64,000 nucleotides of DNA from NCBI RefSeq assembly GCF_037392515.1, contig NC_090295.1, forward strand, positions 18,053,501 to 18,117,500. The letters run 5' to 3'. Shown here piece by piece: positions 1 through 12,490 of the stretch (positions are counted from its first letter, which is position 1; the number at the start of each line of letters is the position of its first letter). Made by a program: the position numbers and the translations under genes. The notes beneath the pieces were generated by a model. The model searched no databases, was not told the DNA's origin, and worked only from the letters and a program-made list of their open reading frames with translations. The DNA is from Haliotis asinina. Its lineage: Eukaryota; Mollusca; Gastropoda; Lepetellida; Haliotidae.

Positions 1-3000
1 GAACGTGCTCGCTTTTTCGGGACACGGGGAGCCAGGGTAGCATTGTCTGTGATTTTGTCATCTGTGGTATCTTCGTCTGTGTCACAGATGAATAAAATTT
101 CACTTACAACACACACAGAGAATATACAGTGTGCAAGTCACAATACACACAATGAATGCATTGTGTTGAAATTCACTTACAAGACACACAGTGATTGTTA
201 AGTGTTCAAATGCGGTCACAAGACACTGAGAGGATGTTCAGTGTTGAAATACCATCAAAATACACACGTGTTGAAAAGCACTAACAATACATACAGTGAA
301 TAAAATGTGTTGTGATGCAGTCACAATACACACAATGAATGTATCATGTTTCAATGCAGTCACAATACACACAGTGGATTGTGATGACGTCATCAGCCTC
401 ATGTGAAACGTTCATTGGATGCTCATGATGCAATAGTGTGTTTTTGGTGCTGAGGAAATGCCTTTAGTAAGTCGAATATATGAATGCATGTTTTAAGTGC
501 AGAAAATAGCTTTTTACCTGTCTTAGAAACAGTTTTGCCTTTGCCTTTCCTTGATTTATGTTTGGTCTTGTTTCTTGCATGTGCGGCTTTGACCTTTTTA
601 GAACGTGCTCGCTTTTTCGGGGCACGAGGACCAAGGGTAGCTTTGTCTGTGACTTTGTCACCTGTGGCATCGTCGGTTTCACAGATAAATAAAAGTTCAC
701 TTACAATGCACACAGTGATTATACCATGTTACAACGAGGTCATAATACACACGATGAATGCATCATGTTAAAATTCACGTACAAGACACACGGTGAATAT
801 TAAGTGTTACAATGCAGTCACAAGACACAGAGTTGATGTTCAGTGTTGAAATACAGTCACAATACACAGAGAGAATATACAGGGTTTAACTGCAGTCACA
901 ATACATACAGTGAATATACATGTTCAAAAGCACTTACAATGCACTCTATGGATGTCTGTGATGCAATGATGTGTTTCTGGTGCTGAGAAAATGCCTTTAG
1001 TAATTCGAACATCGAAATGTATACTTTAAGAGCAGAAAATAGCTTTTTACCGGTTTCAGAGACAGTTTTGCTTTTGCCTTTCCTTGATTTATGTTTGGTC
1101 TTGTTTCTAGCACGAGCGGCTTTGACCCTTTTAGAACGCGAGCGCTTTTTCGGGGCACGAGGAGCAAGGGTAGCTTTGTCTGTGACTTTGTCACCTGTGG
1201 CATCTTCGTCGGTTTCAATTGCTGAAGATTCTTCTCCTCCTTTACACGTGGATGAAAATGAGAAACTAATCAAAAACCATGTTAACATTACTAGCAGAAC
1301 ATGTAAATATGGCAATAGTATAGGCAATTAAAGCCAACATATGCAATGTCAGAGTGTATGCATACATCTGTAATACGCACACTGTAGTGAATGTCAAAGT
1401 GTACCCGCAATGTATCTTTACTATTCCTAATGTGTGCCTCAGTATTGAAATATATATTTCTCCCGTAAACGGAATGAGTCACAAATCACACAGTGTGCAC
1501 TTTTATAATATACAACACAGTCTCTGAATGACATGTGTTGAAATGAACTTACAATACACACAGTGAATGTGCCATGTTGAATCTGTCAAAATACACAGTG
1601 AATATAGACACAGTTATACTGAGATGACGTCGTGAAGGCTATGTGAAACGTCCAGAGAATTCCATTAATGCAATAATGTATTTTAGACATTGTGAAATGC
1701 TTTTAGTAATTGTATGTGATTGTACATTTAAGAACAGAAATTAACACTCACCTGTTTCAGAGACAGTTTTGTCTTTCCTAGATTTCCGTTTGGCTTTGAT
1801 TCTTGCAAGAGCAGCTTCGGCTCTTTTTGAAGGATTTGCGGCGGTGACATTTCTGGTTAGTCCTTCAACAAACCGATGAAAATAACAAAAACAATTAAGA
1901 CCAATGTTCTTTATACAACACATAGTACATTATCCAAGGGGTTTTTTTTGTCAAACGAAGCAAAGTCCTTCTATGTCGAAATGTGTCCTCAGTATGTGCA
2001 CTGTATCATTGTATGTCGAAATGCATTTCCAGAATGTACGGTGTATCCCCTTATGTAATGCATGCACACACACGCACGAACGCACGCACACACACGCACG
2101 CACACACACACACACACATACATACATACATACATACATACATACATACATACATACATACATACACATAGATTATGCCACTGTATTAAAGTCCGTCGAC
2201 AAAGCGGTACACGTTATCTAGAATTCTCCTCTGACGTTAATCTGAACCATGAAGGAGGAATATGTCTATATCAGACTCTGTTGCAGACTTTTTATTCCGC
2301 ATGGAACATACCTTTCACATGTGCAGCACGGGAAATACCTGAAAGAAGAGACTATCTTAGCATTACAATTCAACACAAACAAGCCTTTCAAGATCAGTAT
2401 ACTGATTAACACCACATCACAAAAAGGACGAAAGTTGGACACCGTGATTGAACATCTATACGGACAACCTCAAGCATCTATATATCGTTTCACAAGCACA
2501 TACAATTGTTTTGAATGTTTACATTTAAATGTGGCATATTTACAAGCAGAGGCAATTTACTTAAACACTTTGAATTTTTCACGAATATTTCAGACCGTAA
2601 TTTGTGTTATTTATGCGTTATTAATATATTTCATGAAATTATTCAATGTGTATACCTACATTGTATACACAAGGTCCTGCCGATACCGTTCTCGACAACG
2701 TTCCAAGCAATAGTGGCGTTGGTATAGCAACATGGTTAAAGCGTTCGCTTGTCACGCTGAATACCTTGGTTCGATTTCCCAGATGGGTAAAATGTATGAC
2801 ACCCATTAATGGTGTGTAGCGCTTTGATATTGCTGGAATACTGCTGGAATATTGCTAAAAGCGGAGTAGAACTCACTTATTCATGATAATGTACACATGA
2901 TTTATTTCAAAATATAATCGCTCTACCATTAACTACTTAACAGTGTTGGCGAATTCAGTTTTAACTGGACGAATAGACTGACGAATTTAGAATCCAGAAG

Positions 3001-6000
3001 AACTTGATAACGTACTGTTGGAGCGTGGCATTTTGCATCTTCAGCGACATATGATTTGTGAAAAGTGTCATTTTACACAACGCATTGAGCTTAATTTGAA
3101 ACGTCAAACTGACATTTTATATTAAACCGCACAAAAGGGCACCACGCAGTGAATTCAACAATGTTTGAATCTACGGTCCAAACAGCTGCGTAACAAACAT
3201 GTCAGTTCCAACCGAAACAATCAGACAATGACCTTTTCAGCCGATTTGAAGTTTCTTGTGTGAGAGTGAAAAGAGACACTACAAACACCTATTATTTCAC
3301 GAAATCCCAATTCTTTGTTTCATAAGGACATGGTATTTACAAATGAACTTTAATTGTTAAACTTTAACAAAATATTTCTATATTTTATTGCGAGGTTTAG
3401 GCAGCAATACCTTAACTAAGACCTCATCGACTGTGCCAGTTTTATGATGTCGTAAAATGATTGATAATTCATCTTGCTCACTGGTTACACCTGTTATTGG
3501 TACTTTGCGCTTAATCGGTGTATTCTTGTAACCTATGATGTGGTTGATATAATATCAAGATTTTCGGACCCGTGGAGGTCCGGGGTAGAATAGGCGACTC
3601 AGTTTGTCGTAAGAGGCGACTAACGGGATCGGGTGGTCAAGCAAACTGATTTGGTTGACACATGTCATCGGTTCCCAATTACGCAGATCGATGCTCATGT
3701 TGTTGATCACTGAATTGTCTGGTCCAGATTCGATTATTTACATACCGCCGCCATATAGCTGGAATATTGCTGAGTGCGACGTAAAACTAAAACTCCCTCC
3801 CTCCCTCCCTCACTCAAGATTTCCGTTGTCAGAGAACGACGTGTATGTAACGATTAGAAGGGGAGTAGTGTGACAATATACAAGTCGGTAGATGTATCAA
3901 ACAATACTGATCAATATTTTTATACCCCTTGAATGAGTTGGACATTTAATCGATGATGTCTCTAACTGAAATGGTGCGAGATCAAACAATTACAATTTGC
4001 GACCATCTTTATGGTTTGATGTTGCACTCCTCAATATCCCAGCCGCATGGTGGTGTGTATAAAAATCGAGTCTGAATCAGACAATCTAGTGATTGATATC
4101 CCAAGATGACGATGACACTGTATGCTTGATGTATCACCTTCAGGTAGCGATGATATTTGCTTTTTGTTTCGTATCCTAAGCCATCTGTGACATCGTTATA
4201 AACAAAACCAACGGCAAATTCAGCGTGAAAATTATCTGGAACGCATGGTTCCTAAGAAAGAATGGATCTGACATATTTTTTCTCACTCATGCATCTAATT
4301 TGAAATAGAAATAGAAATATTTGAAAGCATCACTATGGCTTTGAACGTTGAAACGCTGATAGAAAAATGACAAGAGTGGGATGAGTCTCATTGAAATGTT
4401 TGCAAAATGACCACACTCGACTGCAACTCAAAGGTTGTCAATGGCTAACACTAAAGACTGCAACTCAAAGGTTGTCAATGGCTAACACTAAAGACTGCAA
4501 CTCAAAGGTTGTCAGTGGCTAACACTAAAGACTGCAACTCAAAGGTTGTCAATGGCTAACACTAAAGACTGCAACTCAAAGGTTGTCAATGGTTAACACT
4601 AAAGACTGCAACTCCAAGGTTGTCAATGGCTAACACTAAAGACTGCACCTCAAAGGTCAGTGGCTAACACTAAAGACTGCAACTCAAAGGTTGTCAATGG
4701 CTAACACTAAAGACTGCAACTCAAAGGTTGTCAGTGGCTAACACTAAAGACTGCAACTCCAAGGTTGTCAGTGGCTAACACTAAAGACTGCAACTCCAAG
4801 GTTGTCAGTGGCTAACACTAAAGACTGCAACTCCAAGGTTGTCAGTGGCTAACACTAAAGACTGCAACTCCAAGGTTGTCAGTGGCTAACACTAAAGACT
4901 GCAACTCAAAGGTTGTCAGTGGCTAACACTAAAGACTGCAACTCCAAGGTTGTCAGTGGCTAACACTAAAGACTGCAACTCCAAGGTTGTCAGTGGCTAA
5001 CACTAAAGACTGCAACTCAAAGGTTGTCAGTGGCTAACACTAAAGACTGCAACTCAAAGGTTGTCAGTGGCTAACACTAAAGACTGCAACTATTGGAATA
5101 TTGCTCGACTTAAAAGGAGATTAGACATCGGGAAAGTAGACGTCATCCCTTTTGTCACGAGGCCGTCCTGGTAAATGTGGACCATTGCTCTGAGCTGAGT
5201 TAAATAACAAACAATTGACAACAAACTAACAAACAATTGTATGTACATTGACACTTGGTTATTTTGACCTTGACAACATTTTTGCATCTTTCAAGCAATG
5301 AGGTAGCTTTGTGGTTAAAGCGTTCGCTTGTCACGTTTAAGACCCGGGTTTGAATCCCATTTCTGGTGTCTCCTCACAAACCCACCCCACCCCCGCCGTG
5401 ATATTGCTGGAATATTGCTAAATGCGGCATAAAAGCAAACTCACTCACTCACTCACTCACTGTACCTTTCATGGCGATTTCAATGAATCGCAATCTTCTT
5501 TGGTTGTTCCTTGTTGCTGCTCTGTCGTTTTTCATGGTCTTACTGAAACCTATTAAAACGACAACAGGACGTCAATCCAAATGCGCTGCTATGGACTTAT
5601 GTGGTTCTACACTTATCAAGAGGGAGTCATACGCCCGAGATATTCTTGTAGTTATAAGAGGTCTCACCGAACATTCCATACCAAGAGTTGTGGCGGATTA
5701 GTCAAGTCGTCAAAGCGTTCGCTCGTCACGCCGAGGACACGGATTCAGTTCCCTACTTGGGTACAATGTGTGAAGCCCATTTCTGATGTCTCCCGCCGTG
5801 ATATTGCTGGAATGTTGGTAAATTGCTAAAAGAGGCATAAAACCAAACTCCCTCATTCCAGTGGGTTAACCAATATAGCGGTTTACCAATAAATATATCA
5901 CATCAACTTGACCACCACACACAAGATCGGTAAGCCTTGTGGATTAAGTGCCCCCTCATCACGCCGAAGACCCGGGTTCAATTCCCTACATGGATATAAT

Positions 6001-9000
6001 ATGTGAAGGCCATTTCTGGTGTCTCCGGCATGGTATTTCTGGAATATTGTTAAAAGCGGCGTAAAACCATACTCACTCGCTGATGCGATTTGGTGAAAAA
6101 GGACTTACCTGTCAGTTGTTTTTCAAACTCAGCAGAACGTGCGTCCATATCCGATTTGAATGTGTCCAGATATTTCATCTTACGTTCGAGATTCCTCACT
6201 GCATATAAGAAAGGAAAATGCTGAAAAGCTCGTTCACGTAATGTGACGTAAAGAATATGACACTCTGCATCAGTAAGAAGTACATATTTATGAAATGGGG
6301 TAGCCTAGTGGTTAAATCGTTTGCTCGTGACGCCGAAGACCTGGGTTCGATTCCCCGCATGGGTAAAATGAGTGAAGTCCATTTCTGGTGTCACCCGCCG
6401 TGACATTGCCGTAACATTGCGGCGTAAAACCATATTCACTCACTCACTCACTTATTAAATCCGGCTTGACTCGCCGTGAGATAATTACTGTTCCAAACTT
6501 CGAAAGTTAAGACCGTACGGTGTCCTTCGTAATGGAAGTCTCTATTTTGTGACCTGATGGTCAGATTCTATTGGTTGTAAGGTGAATAGACAAAGAAGCT
6601 AGATGGTGTGTGGTCATGCTCAAAGAACTCGTGTCATAATCAACTGTTGGGTGGATAGTGTTTGGATGGGTGACCGTGTTTGGCTGTTTGACTCATTAGA
6701 GTTTTAAAGAATTCAGCCTTCTCCACAACAAAGCATGTGTGATATATGTGTTCTCACCTTAGGTATGTGAGTGTGTTCACATTGCGTCTGTTTCCCAGCA
6801 GAAAATGGGTACCCGGTGGGATAAGTCGTGTGTCTATTATCCCGGGTAAATACAATTCTGCGCTATGAGTTGTCGATATGTAATCCATCAAAATGGACTA
6901 ATTATTGTCACCATTATTACATTGTTGAGTGCTGGTTGGTGAAAGCTTACATTTATCAGATATCTTTATTTCCGCTTTATCTTCTGGTCCTTGGACCTCT
7001 GCCGATGGAGATTCTTCTGTCTCATGTTTGTCCCCTGAAATAAAATGTATAGTCACCGCAGTTATTAAAGGGCCACCCATATGAATGAGTGGTAGAAATT
7101 AAAACTGCTTCAATCACATGTAGGTTGTCCCACTTCATCCTTGTACATACTACCAATAAGGCCCACTCCCACTTGTCTCTTATAAACTTGTTACATGTTG
7201 CCGCTGTTACCACAACAGCCACGTCTGGATTAACACTCCCTCGCTTCCCTTGTCCATTATACCCACCCCATCTGGCTTCCTATTGTTTGTCTTACCAATC
7301 ATGTCTGCGTTAACAACCCCGCCCCCGGGCTTCCACTCCTGTCCACCCACCAATTAACTGTTGGCTTCCTTTGTCATAATGTCGTTGTTTCTACATGTAC
7401 ACATATAGCTCGGTGTACTCCATTGTTTTATTCATCTGATGAAGAAGTGAGAATATACTTCGAATCGTCGTGACTCTTCACAATAAAGAAGTTGTCATCC
7501 ATAAAAACTCGTGTCCTTACATGTAGAGTTGACATTAGGACGAAAGTTAGTTCTGAGAGGTTACAATCATGATTAACGACTGTGGCATTAGTACAGGGAA
7601 AAACGTTTAAACCTATGAAAATAATGAAAAAGGTAAGCAGTGACTTTAATTCCAGTAACTGAACGTAGATTGTTATAATGAAACGCAAAACTATCACACA
7701 CAGGGGACAAGAAGGTGCTTTACGGCTTCGTTGATGTTAAAAATCCACTTGAAAAAATGCGTGGTGTTTTGAGAATTGAAAATCGAGGTCAAGCAATTAG
7801 CATGCTCGAGGCGACTGGTAGCCAACGTCAGGCTGCTGCACAGTTTAACGTCACTCAGAGTGTGACTGGGAGACTGTATCAGCTGCTTCGGGGGACTGGA
7901 ACTGTTGCTTATGCCTTAAGCGCTGGGCGCCCTAGGGTTACCACGCAGAGACAGGACCGTTTCCTTGTCAACCTTGCTCTATGCAACCGATTTCTGACGT
8001 CACGCTAGTTGAGAGATGACCTCTTAAAGCCACCAACGTCCGCATTAGACAACAGTAAGAAGAGATTACATTCAGCTGGTCTCCGTTCTCGATGTCCTGT
8101 TCGTCCACCACTGACTGCACGTCACCGCCAAGCACGTTTACAATGGTGCATGTAAGCACCGTTGTAATCACCGCCAGTGGTCGTCAGTGTTGTTTACTGG
8201 CGAAAGCCGGTTTAATGTTTCATTTCATGATGGTCGTAGGGGAATCTGCAGACGACGTCGGGAACAGAAGCTGATGTTATGGTCCATGATTGTTTCAAGG
8301 GTAGTTCCATGATGGCGTGGGGTGGAGTTACAGCTACAGAACGGACACGACTACACGTCACAGTGGGAAATCTCATTGCGCTACGCTACGGAGAAGAGAT
8401 ATTGCCTCCATGTTATACCATAGATGAAGTACATGCGTCATTGCAGAGGTCCCCCGATCCTCTAGATTGCTCGACCACACCGTGGACACGTCTTCAACGA
8501 CTTCATTCAGCAACAGGGCGTTAGGAGACTGTACTGGTCTTCTTGTCTCCCCGACTTTATTGCCATAGAAAGTGTATGGGATGAGCTGGGCCCCCCCGTT
8601 TACCGAAGACACCCTGCGCCACAGTCTCTGGGAACACTGCAGAGAGCTCTTCTCCACGAGTGCGATGCCATACCCAAAGCCTTCATAATGGGCCTGGTAA
8701 GGAGTCTGAGGATAAGTTGCACAGAAGGGATCAGCAGCAGGTGGTTGCTCCAGATACCGTCTCTGTGCTGCCATCAGCAGTTTTGACTACTGTGTGTGAA
8801 CTTGCTTATGAAGGATACACTTTGAACTGTGCTAGTCGCAAACATCCTTTTGCATTTGTGATTTTTTGGTGTGATCACGGTTGAAATGAAACAGCCTTCA
8901 CTGTGTTTGTTTTAATTTCTCGGCAGATCCATGTATTACAGGCTACCCTTTAATACGTGAGCTGAGTATACATGATCAATAGGGTTTGTACATAATTACA

Positions 9001-10138
9001 TTGATTCTTGTTGTAACATGTCATCCACATTCAGGAAGTAGAATTTAAAGTCAAAGGAAGAAATTCATAGACAGTACGTGGAATCATCCGTATTTCTAGT
9101 CATGCAGTGCTAAAAAATAGAACTGGTAAACAAGTTTCAACAGGAATAAGCAAGTGTCTCTAAAATTTAGGGTAACGGTCGGGTAGGCTAGTGTTAGGCC
9201 CATCTCTGCTCTCCTCCGCCTAGATACTGCTGGAATATTGCTTAAAGACGACTCAAAACTAAGCTCACTCGCTCACTCGAAAGTGATTGTTCATGAAATT
9301 GTTACTGTTGATTGTCTTGAAAGAGAAACGTTTCTCGTCTTTCATTTTCTAATATTTTTGGGAGTCGGCAAAAATTCAGTCTTTCCAGGTAAGAGTCAAA
9401 ACTGCACTTAGAAATTTGATTATAAATCTGTGACGTCGCAAAAGGTCTCAAATCGCCCTTTCTTCTGTTGTTTTGGCATTGTCCTATCCCGAAACGTCTC
9501 TACCAAACAAGACTGTTATGTTTATGTAAACAAGAAAAGAAAGCAGAAAGCTCAGTCCTAAATCTGGACAGCTCAATTCGTTGCATTTGACTGCGGTTTA
9601 AATCCATGATATCTCTTAGTACCTTTCAATGAAAGGTAATTTCTTTCCTTCATCTGGTGACAACTGCGATGTGCTGAAACAACTCACGCTTCCCAACACC
9701 CGCTGTATTGCAACAACCACCAAGAAGCACGCGAAGAGAGTATGTGTGTATGTGTGTGTGTATGTGTGTGTGTGTGTACATACATATATATATATATATA
9801 GAGAGAGAGGGAGGGAGAGAGACGGATATAGAGATACAGAGACACAGATAGAGAGGGCGAGATGGCGAGAGAGAGGGAGACAGGGACAGAGAAAGAGAGA
9901 GAGACAGACAGAGAGAGAAAGGAGAGAGATCTCTACCCCTGAGAGGCCACACGTACTTTCACAGACTGATAAGTACTGATACAAAAATAATTTACGGTCC
10001 GTCTTTGGTTAAACGTCATTACTTTGCTGAACAACATACGTTTCACTAACCTTCTTTTGTTGGGGCCTTCTTGGACGTCCCCAGCTGAGCCAGGACGACC
10101 ACCAGGAGGATGAGAACAGCCAGCCGCGCCATGCTCAT
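1..10138 (-). CDS. Secreted Lys/Arg-rich protein with amplified basic exon (3' end outside window)
   Basis: I do not recognise this gene. Exons rebuilt from GT-AG sites (minus strand): 10051-10138, 6951-7034, 6109-6198, 1752-1862, 1051-1239, 518-661 and 1-76 (continues off the edge). Every junction is phase 1, so whole exons can be added or lost without changing frame. The first exon starts MSMARLAVLILLVVVLAQ, a clear signal peptide, then a basic stretch. The 84-nt exon is acidic (Glu-rich) and the 90-nt exon has a helical, charged pattern. The last four exons are related to one another: an acidic lead (EDATGDK type), then APKKR and KTKHKSRKGK motifs ending in SET. Some 260 residues are visible. 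It could be an extracellular matrix or shell-associated basic protein, or a cationic defence protein; the sequence does not decide. More exons could hide in the 4.2-kb intron from 1863 to 6108. Confidence is high for the repeated exons and the signal exon, moderate for the joining. Confidence 0.72.
80..430. repeat. Degenerate short tandem repeat between amplified exons
   Basis: Imperfect units of roughly 35-45 bp share the core cacaatacacacagtgaatg followed by catgttgaaa. The same repeat recurs at 690-930 and around 1490-1620, always in introns flanking the copied basic exons, so it probably took part in or was carried along by the exon duplications. Confidence 0.7.
690..930. repeat. Degenerate short tandem repeat, second block
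   Basis: Same cacaatacacacagtgaatg-type units as the block at 80-430, lying between the second and third basic exons. Confidence 0.65.
1490..1620. repeat. Degenerate short tandem repeat, third block
   Basis: A few diverged copies of the same unit between the 1051-1239 and 1752-1862 exons. Confidence 0.5.
2063..2168. repeat. Microsatellite (CA/CG)n-(CATA)n
   Basis: Compound simple repeat in an intron of the Lys-rich gene. It opens long reading frames in several frames that are not genes. Confidence 0.95.
2713..2882 (+). mobile_element. SINE-A copy (tRNA-headed), diverged
   Basis: Head with ggttaaagcgttcgcttgtc, B-box-like ggttcgatttcc, then the conserved body gatattgctggaatactgct and the tail. 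Antisense to the Lys-rich gene, in its large intron. Confidence 0.8.
3562..3815 (+). mobile_element. SINE-B copy, nearly full length
   Basis: Starts at ggacccgtggaggtccgggg, carries the diagnostic middle gatcgatgctcatgttgttg and ends with the shared tail gctggaatattgctgagtg plus a (CTCC)n/(CACT)n run. Confidence 0.85.
4419..5090. repeat. 37-bp minisatellite, about 18 copies
   Basis: Near-perfect head-to-tail units containing aaagactgcaactcaaaggt; the main variants are cca/caa and tcaatgg/tcagtgg, and one unit is shortened near 4651. It lies in the large intron of the Lys-rich gene. Variants cluster (the cca form dominates the right half), suggesting recent local expansion. Confidence 0.95.
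5299..5461 (+). mobile_element. SINE-A copy
   Basis: Head ggttaaagcgttcgcttgtc, body gatattgctggaatattgct and a (CACT)n tail. The region after the B box is altered by a C-rich insertion. Confidence 0.85.
5471..5701 (+). other. Candidate short reading frame with signal-peptide-like start
   Basis: 76 codons beginning MAISMNRNLLWLFLVAALSF, which would score as a signal peptide, then a few Cys. It lies antisense in an intron, its 3' end runs into a SINE, and no splice partner or family is recognised. Probably chance, possibly a relic first exon. Confidence 0.15.
5690..5856 (+). mobile_element. SINE-A copy, diverged
   Basis: Contains caaagcgttcgctcgtcacg and ccgtgatattgctggaatgt, with a CTCCCTC-type tail. 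Confidence 0.8.
5930..6081 (+). mobile_element. SINE-A copy
   Basis: Contains cacgccgaagacccgggttc and a tail from aaaagcggcgtaaaaccata. It ends 28 nt from the donor side of the 6109-6198 exon of the Lys-rich gene. Confidence 0.85.
6298..6452 (+). mobile_element. SINE-A copy, well preserved
   Basis: A box tagcctagtgg and B box ggttcgattcc are intact pol III promoter elements. The tail is a CACT run. Confidence 0.9.
7750..8810 (+). pseudogene. Decayed Tc1/mariner-like transposase
   Basis: Translation in shifting frames shows the family order: an N-terminal helix-turn-helix (GQAISMLEATGSQRQAAAQF), a GRPRVTT linker, QDRFLVNLAL, PPLTARHRQARLQW, MAWGGVTATERTRLHV, then a VWDELG-type block near 8575-8590. 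Stops and frame changes break it into at least four pieces, so it is dead. I could not see clear terminal inverted repeats. It lies antisense in the first intron of the Lys-rich gene. Confidence 0.85.
9177..9278 (+). mobile_element. SINE-A 3' fragment
   Basis: Only the second half remains: cccatctctgctctcctccg, tactgctggaatattgctta and a (CTCA)n tail. Confidence 0.65.
9739..9927. repeat. Compound microsatellite (TG)n-(TA)n-(GA)n
   Basis: Simple repeats of three types in sequence, in the first intron of the Lys-rich gene. They produce spurious reading frames on both strands. Confidence 0.95.
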
Positions 10139-10207
10139 GTTCTCGAACAACTGGAACACAATCCACCGTCGGATACTGTTAGCGTATCTACACCCATTTC
10201 AAACATG

Positions 10208-10218
10208 CATTTATTATT
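10208..10218 (-). promoter_or_regulatory. Weak TATA-like element upstream of Lys-rich gene
   Basis: Minus-strand aataataaatg about 70 nt upstream of the ATG at 10138. The position suits a core promoter but the match is weak. Confidence 0.25.
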
Positions 10219-10507
10219 CACCGGCCAACGCTGCAATTGAATGACATTGAATGACACTTCACCTTAACCATAAAAAACCCCCCAAAAACCAGATTGATTG
10301 TGTCATTTTTCCAATGTCAAGACTTTGACAGTTCAGCTGATCACAACTCCAGGTACGTGGGCATTCCATAGGTCTTTGCGTATACATGTCAGTGATCAAC
10401 AAAGTATGCAACTTTTATTACGAAATGCCAGCTCAATGTGGCATGCAGTTCGATCTTGAAGTGACGCAAGGTGATGGTAATTTCTGAGGCTCGTTGGTTT
10501 TGTTTTT

Positions 10508-10686
10508 TTTTATTAATATTCCAGCTATATTCCAGCCGAATCTTGACCAGTGATCAACGACATGAACATCCATCTACGCAGTTGGGATTGGGTGACATGC
10601 GTCAACCAGATCAGCGAGCCTGACCACATACTCCGTTAGTCGCCTCTAACGAAAAGCATGGGTTGCTGAAGACCAGCTATGAACCG
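10508..10686 (-). mobile_element. SINE-B copy, partial
   Basis: Reverse-oriented SINE-B: aatattccagctatattcca near its tail and ccagtgatcaacgacatgaa in the body. Confidence 0.75.
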
Positions 10687-10897
10687 GATGTTTAGGGGTT
10701 TTAAAGAGCTTCATACCACTGCTTTTCGCCAGGTTTTTACCACACTAACAAATTCCAAGTACTATTTTCGAGATCTTAGTACACCTTTCAGAAAGGTTTG
10801 TGGTAGAAAAGATTTTGGATTCTTCCGAACCTGGGGCATTAGTAACAAAATGTTGTCCGATGCTTTTCCCACCATAAAATGTCCTAGTCATTTAGAG

Positions 10898-11069
10898 GGT
10901 GGTGGGGTACCCTTAATTGTTAAAGCGTTTGTTCGTCACGCTGAACACACGGTTTCGATTCCCCACATGGTTTCAATGTGTGAAGCAAATTATTCTGGTG
11001 TTCCTCGCCGTGATATTGCTGGAATATTGCTAAAATCGGCGAAAAACTAACCTCACTCGTCTCACTCGA
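10898..11069 (+). mobile_element. SINE-A copy
   Basis: Contains aaagcgtttgttcgtcacgc, cgccgtgatattgctggaat and an irregular CACTCG tail. Confidence 0.85.
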
Positions 11070-12490
11070 CTTACTGGTCCTATAGCTAATCGCTTGTCTT
11101 GTCTATTTGCGTATTTCTAAAGGGTAGCTGACATTTGTTTGCAAACGTCTTGCGTTAATACCAGTCAGTATTGATTCATATTCATGATGCAGTTAGAATG
11201 GTGCAGTCAACTTTTTTAACACGTTTATTTCCATTGAATGAATATTATAAGTTATTTAATGTATATAGAGGATATTCAACGTACATAGAGGATTCACCGA
11301 CCCATAATGCCGAGGAACCAGAGGACAGTGTATTTATCTTACAGAACACCTTAATGTTAATTCTGAGCGGTTTGAAGCACCGGTATCCGGTCACAATAAT
11401 GATTACCAGAGTTAGGCAATTAGCCAATACTAGATTTTCACAAATTTAGAGTTGTCTCCCTTCCATCTATCTGCATTCGCAAAAAGGTAATTTCCGTACA
11501 TCATACAGTTATTCGAAAAAAGGAATTACTAACACTATGTACCAAATGAAGTGAGACAGCTCGGCATTTCCGGCGAATGTCAACGAAAATGTTACTCGTT
11601 TGTAAGATGGACACATTGAAAATAATAGCAGGGTGCTGAGACAAACAGAAAACGACATTGATATGGGAGGTAAGACAGTTATCGTGGTAGTAGTTTGCAA
11701 TCTCCAACACAGCCATGCTGGTCATACACAGTCATGCTGGTCATACACAGAGCCATGCTGGTCATACACAGTCATGCTGGTCATACACAGTCATGCTGGT
11801 CATACACAGTCATGCTGGATGACAACATTGCACCAGCCTACTGAGGGTGATTTCTCAACGCTTCCTGAACAAGATGAACGAGAATTTGAACAGTGGTGTT
11901 ATTATAAGAGGTGTGACGATACAGAAAATTCACGATACGATACCTATATCGATATCTTGGAACGACACGATTCGATTCGGTGCACATCAAGATATGATAG
12001 CTTTAGTTATGTTCTTTATAACGTGTATTTTAATATCAAGTAACGGTGTAAATTTTGACATAACCGCCAATTTCTAGTGAAAATTAACAATTTTGAGATC
12101 AATAATACGTATCACGATACAAAAATGATCGATATATTTATTGTCCTATAAAGTATCACGACTATTGAGACTACGATGTGTCGTCACAGTTCTGTATGAT
12201 TATAAAGTAACGTGTCGGTGTCAGTACGCATGTTGTACATCTCTTCAAGCAATGCCACAGAACTGGGCTTCACACATCGTACCCTTGCGAGTCTTTAGCC
12301 TTACGGGTGAACGCTATGATCGCCTGGCTACCTCACAGCCATTTGTCAACTTGAACCCAAACTGAGGGTCCGGGTTCGATTCCCAATATGGATACTATAC
12401 GGCAAATACAATTTGTAAAATTCTGTTATCGCGTCCATGTTGATCCAACGCGTGGACCCATTCACTTGGGGTGATTGTATTACCTTGGGA
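11070..12490. other. Spacer between the Lys-rich gene and gene 1
   Basis: No supported gene. It holds the minisatellite at 11713-11818 and a stretch (about 11900-12150) rich in cgatac/cgatat words that looks like part of a degenerate foldback element. Confidence 0.5.
11713..11818. repeat. 19-bp minisatellite, about 5-6 copies
   Basis: Tandem catgctggtcatacacagt units with two copies spaced by an extra agc. Confidence 0.9.

Noticed and set aside
1051-1239. Histone or protamine-like nuclear protein suggested by KKR/KSRKGK motifs
   Set aside because: The first exon encodes a strong signal peptide, so secretion is more likely; histone fold signatures are absent.
2062-2409. Reading frames of His/Thr and Tyr/Ile repeats across the microsatellite
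   Set aside because: They are translations of simple CA/CATA repeats with no splice or start context.
2249-2713. 154-codon plus-strand frame
   Set aside because: No domain, no signal, AT-rich composition of chance type, and antisense in an intron of the Lys-rich gene.
6298-6370. Functional tRNA gene in SINE heads
   Set aside because: A and B boxes match, but the cloverleaf is incomplete, the sequence runs straight into the SINE body, and many copies share it.
9616-9984. Ser/Leu-rich and Arg/Glu-rich frames on both strands
   Set aside because: They are products of the (GA)n and (TG)n repeats.
10679-11050. 123-codon plus-strand frame
   Set aside because: The end is SINE-A and the start abuts SINE-B; the unique middle shows no domain or splice partner.
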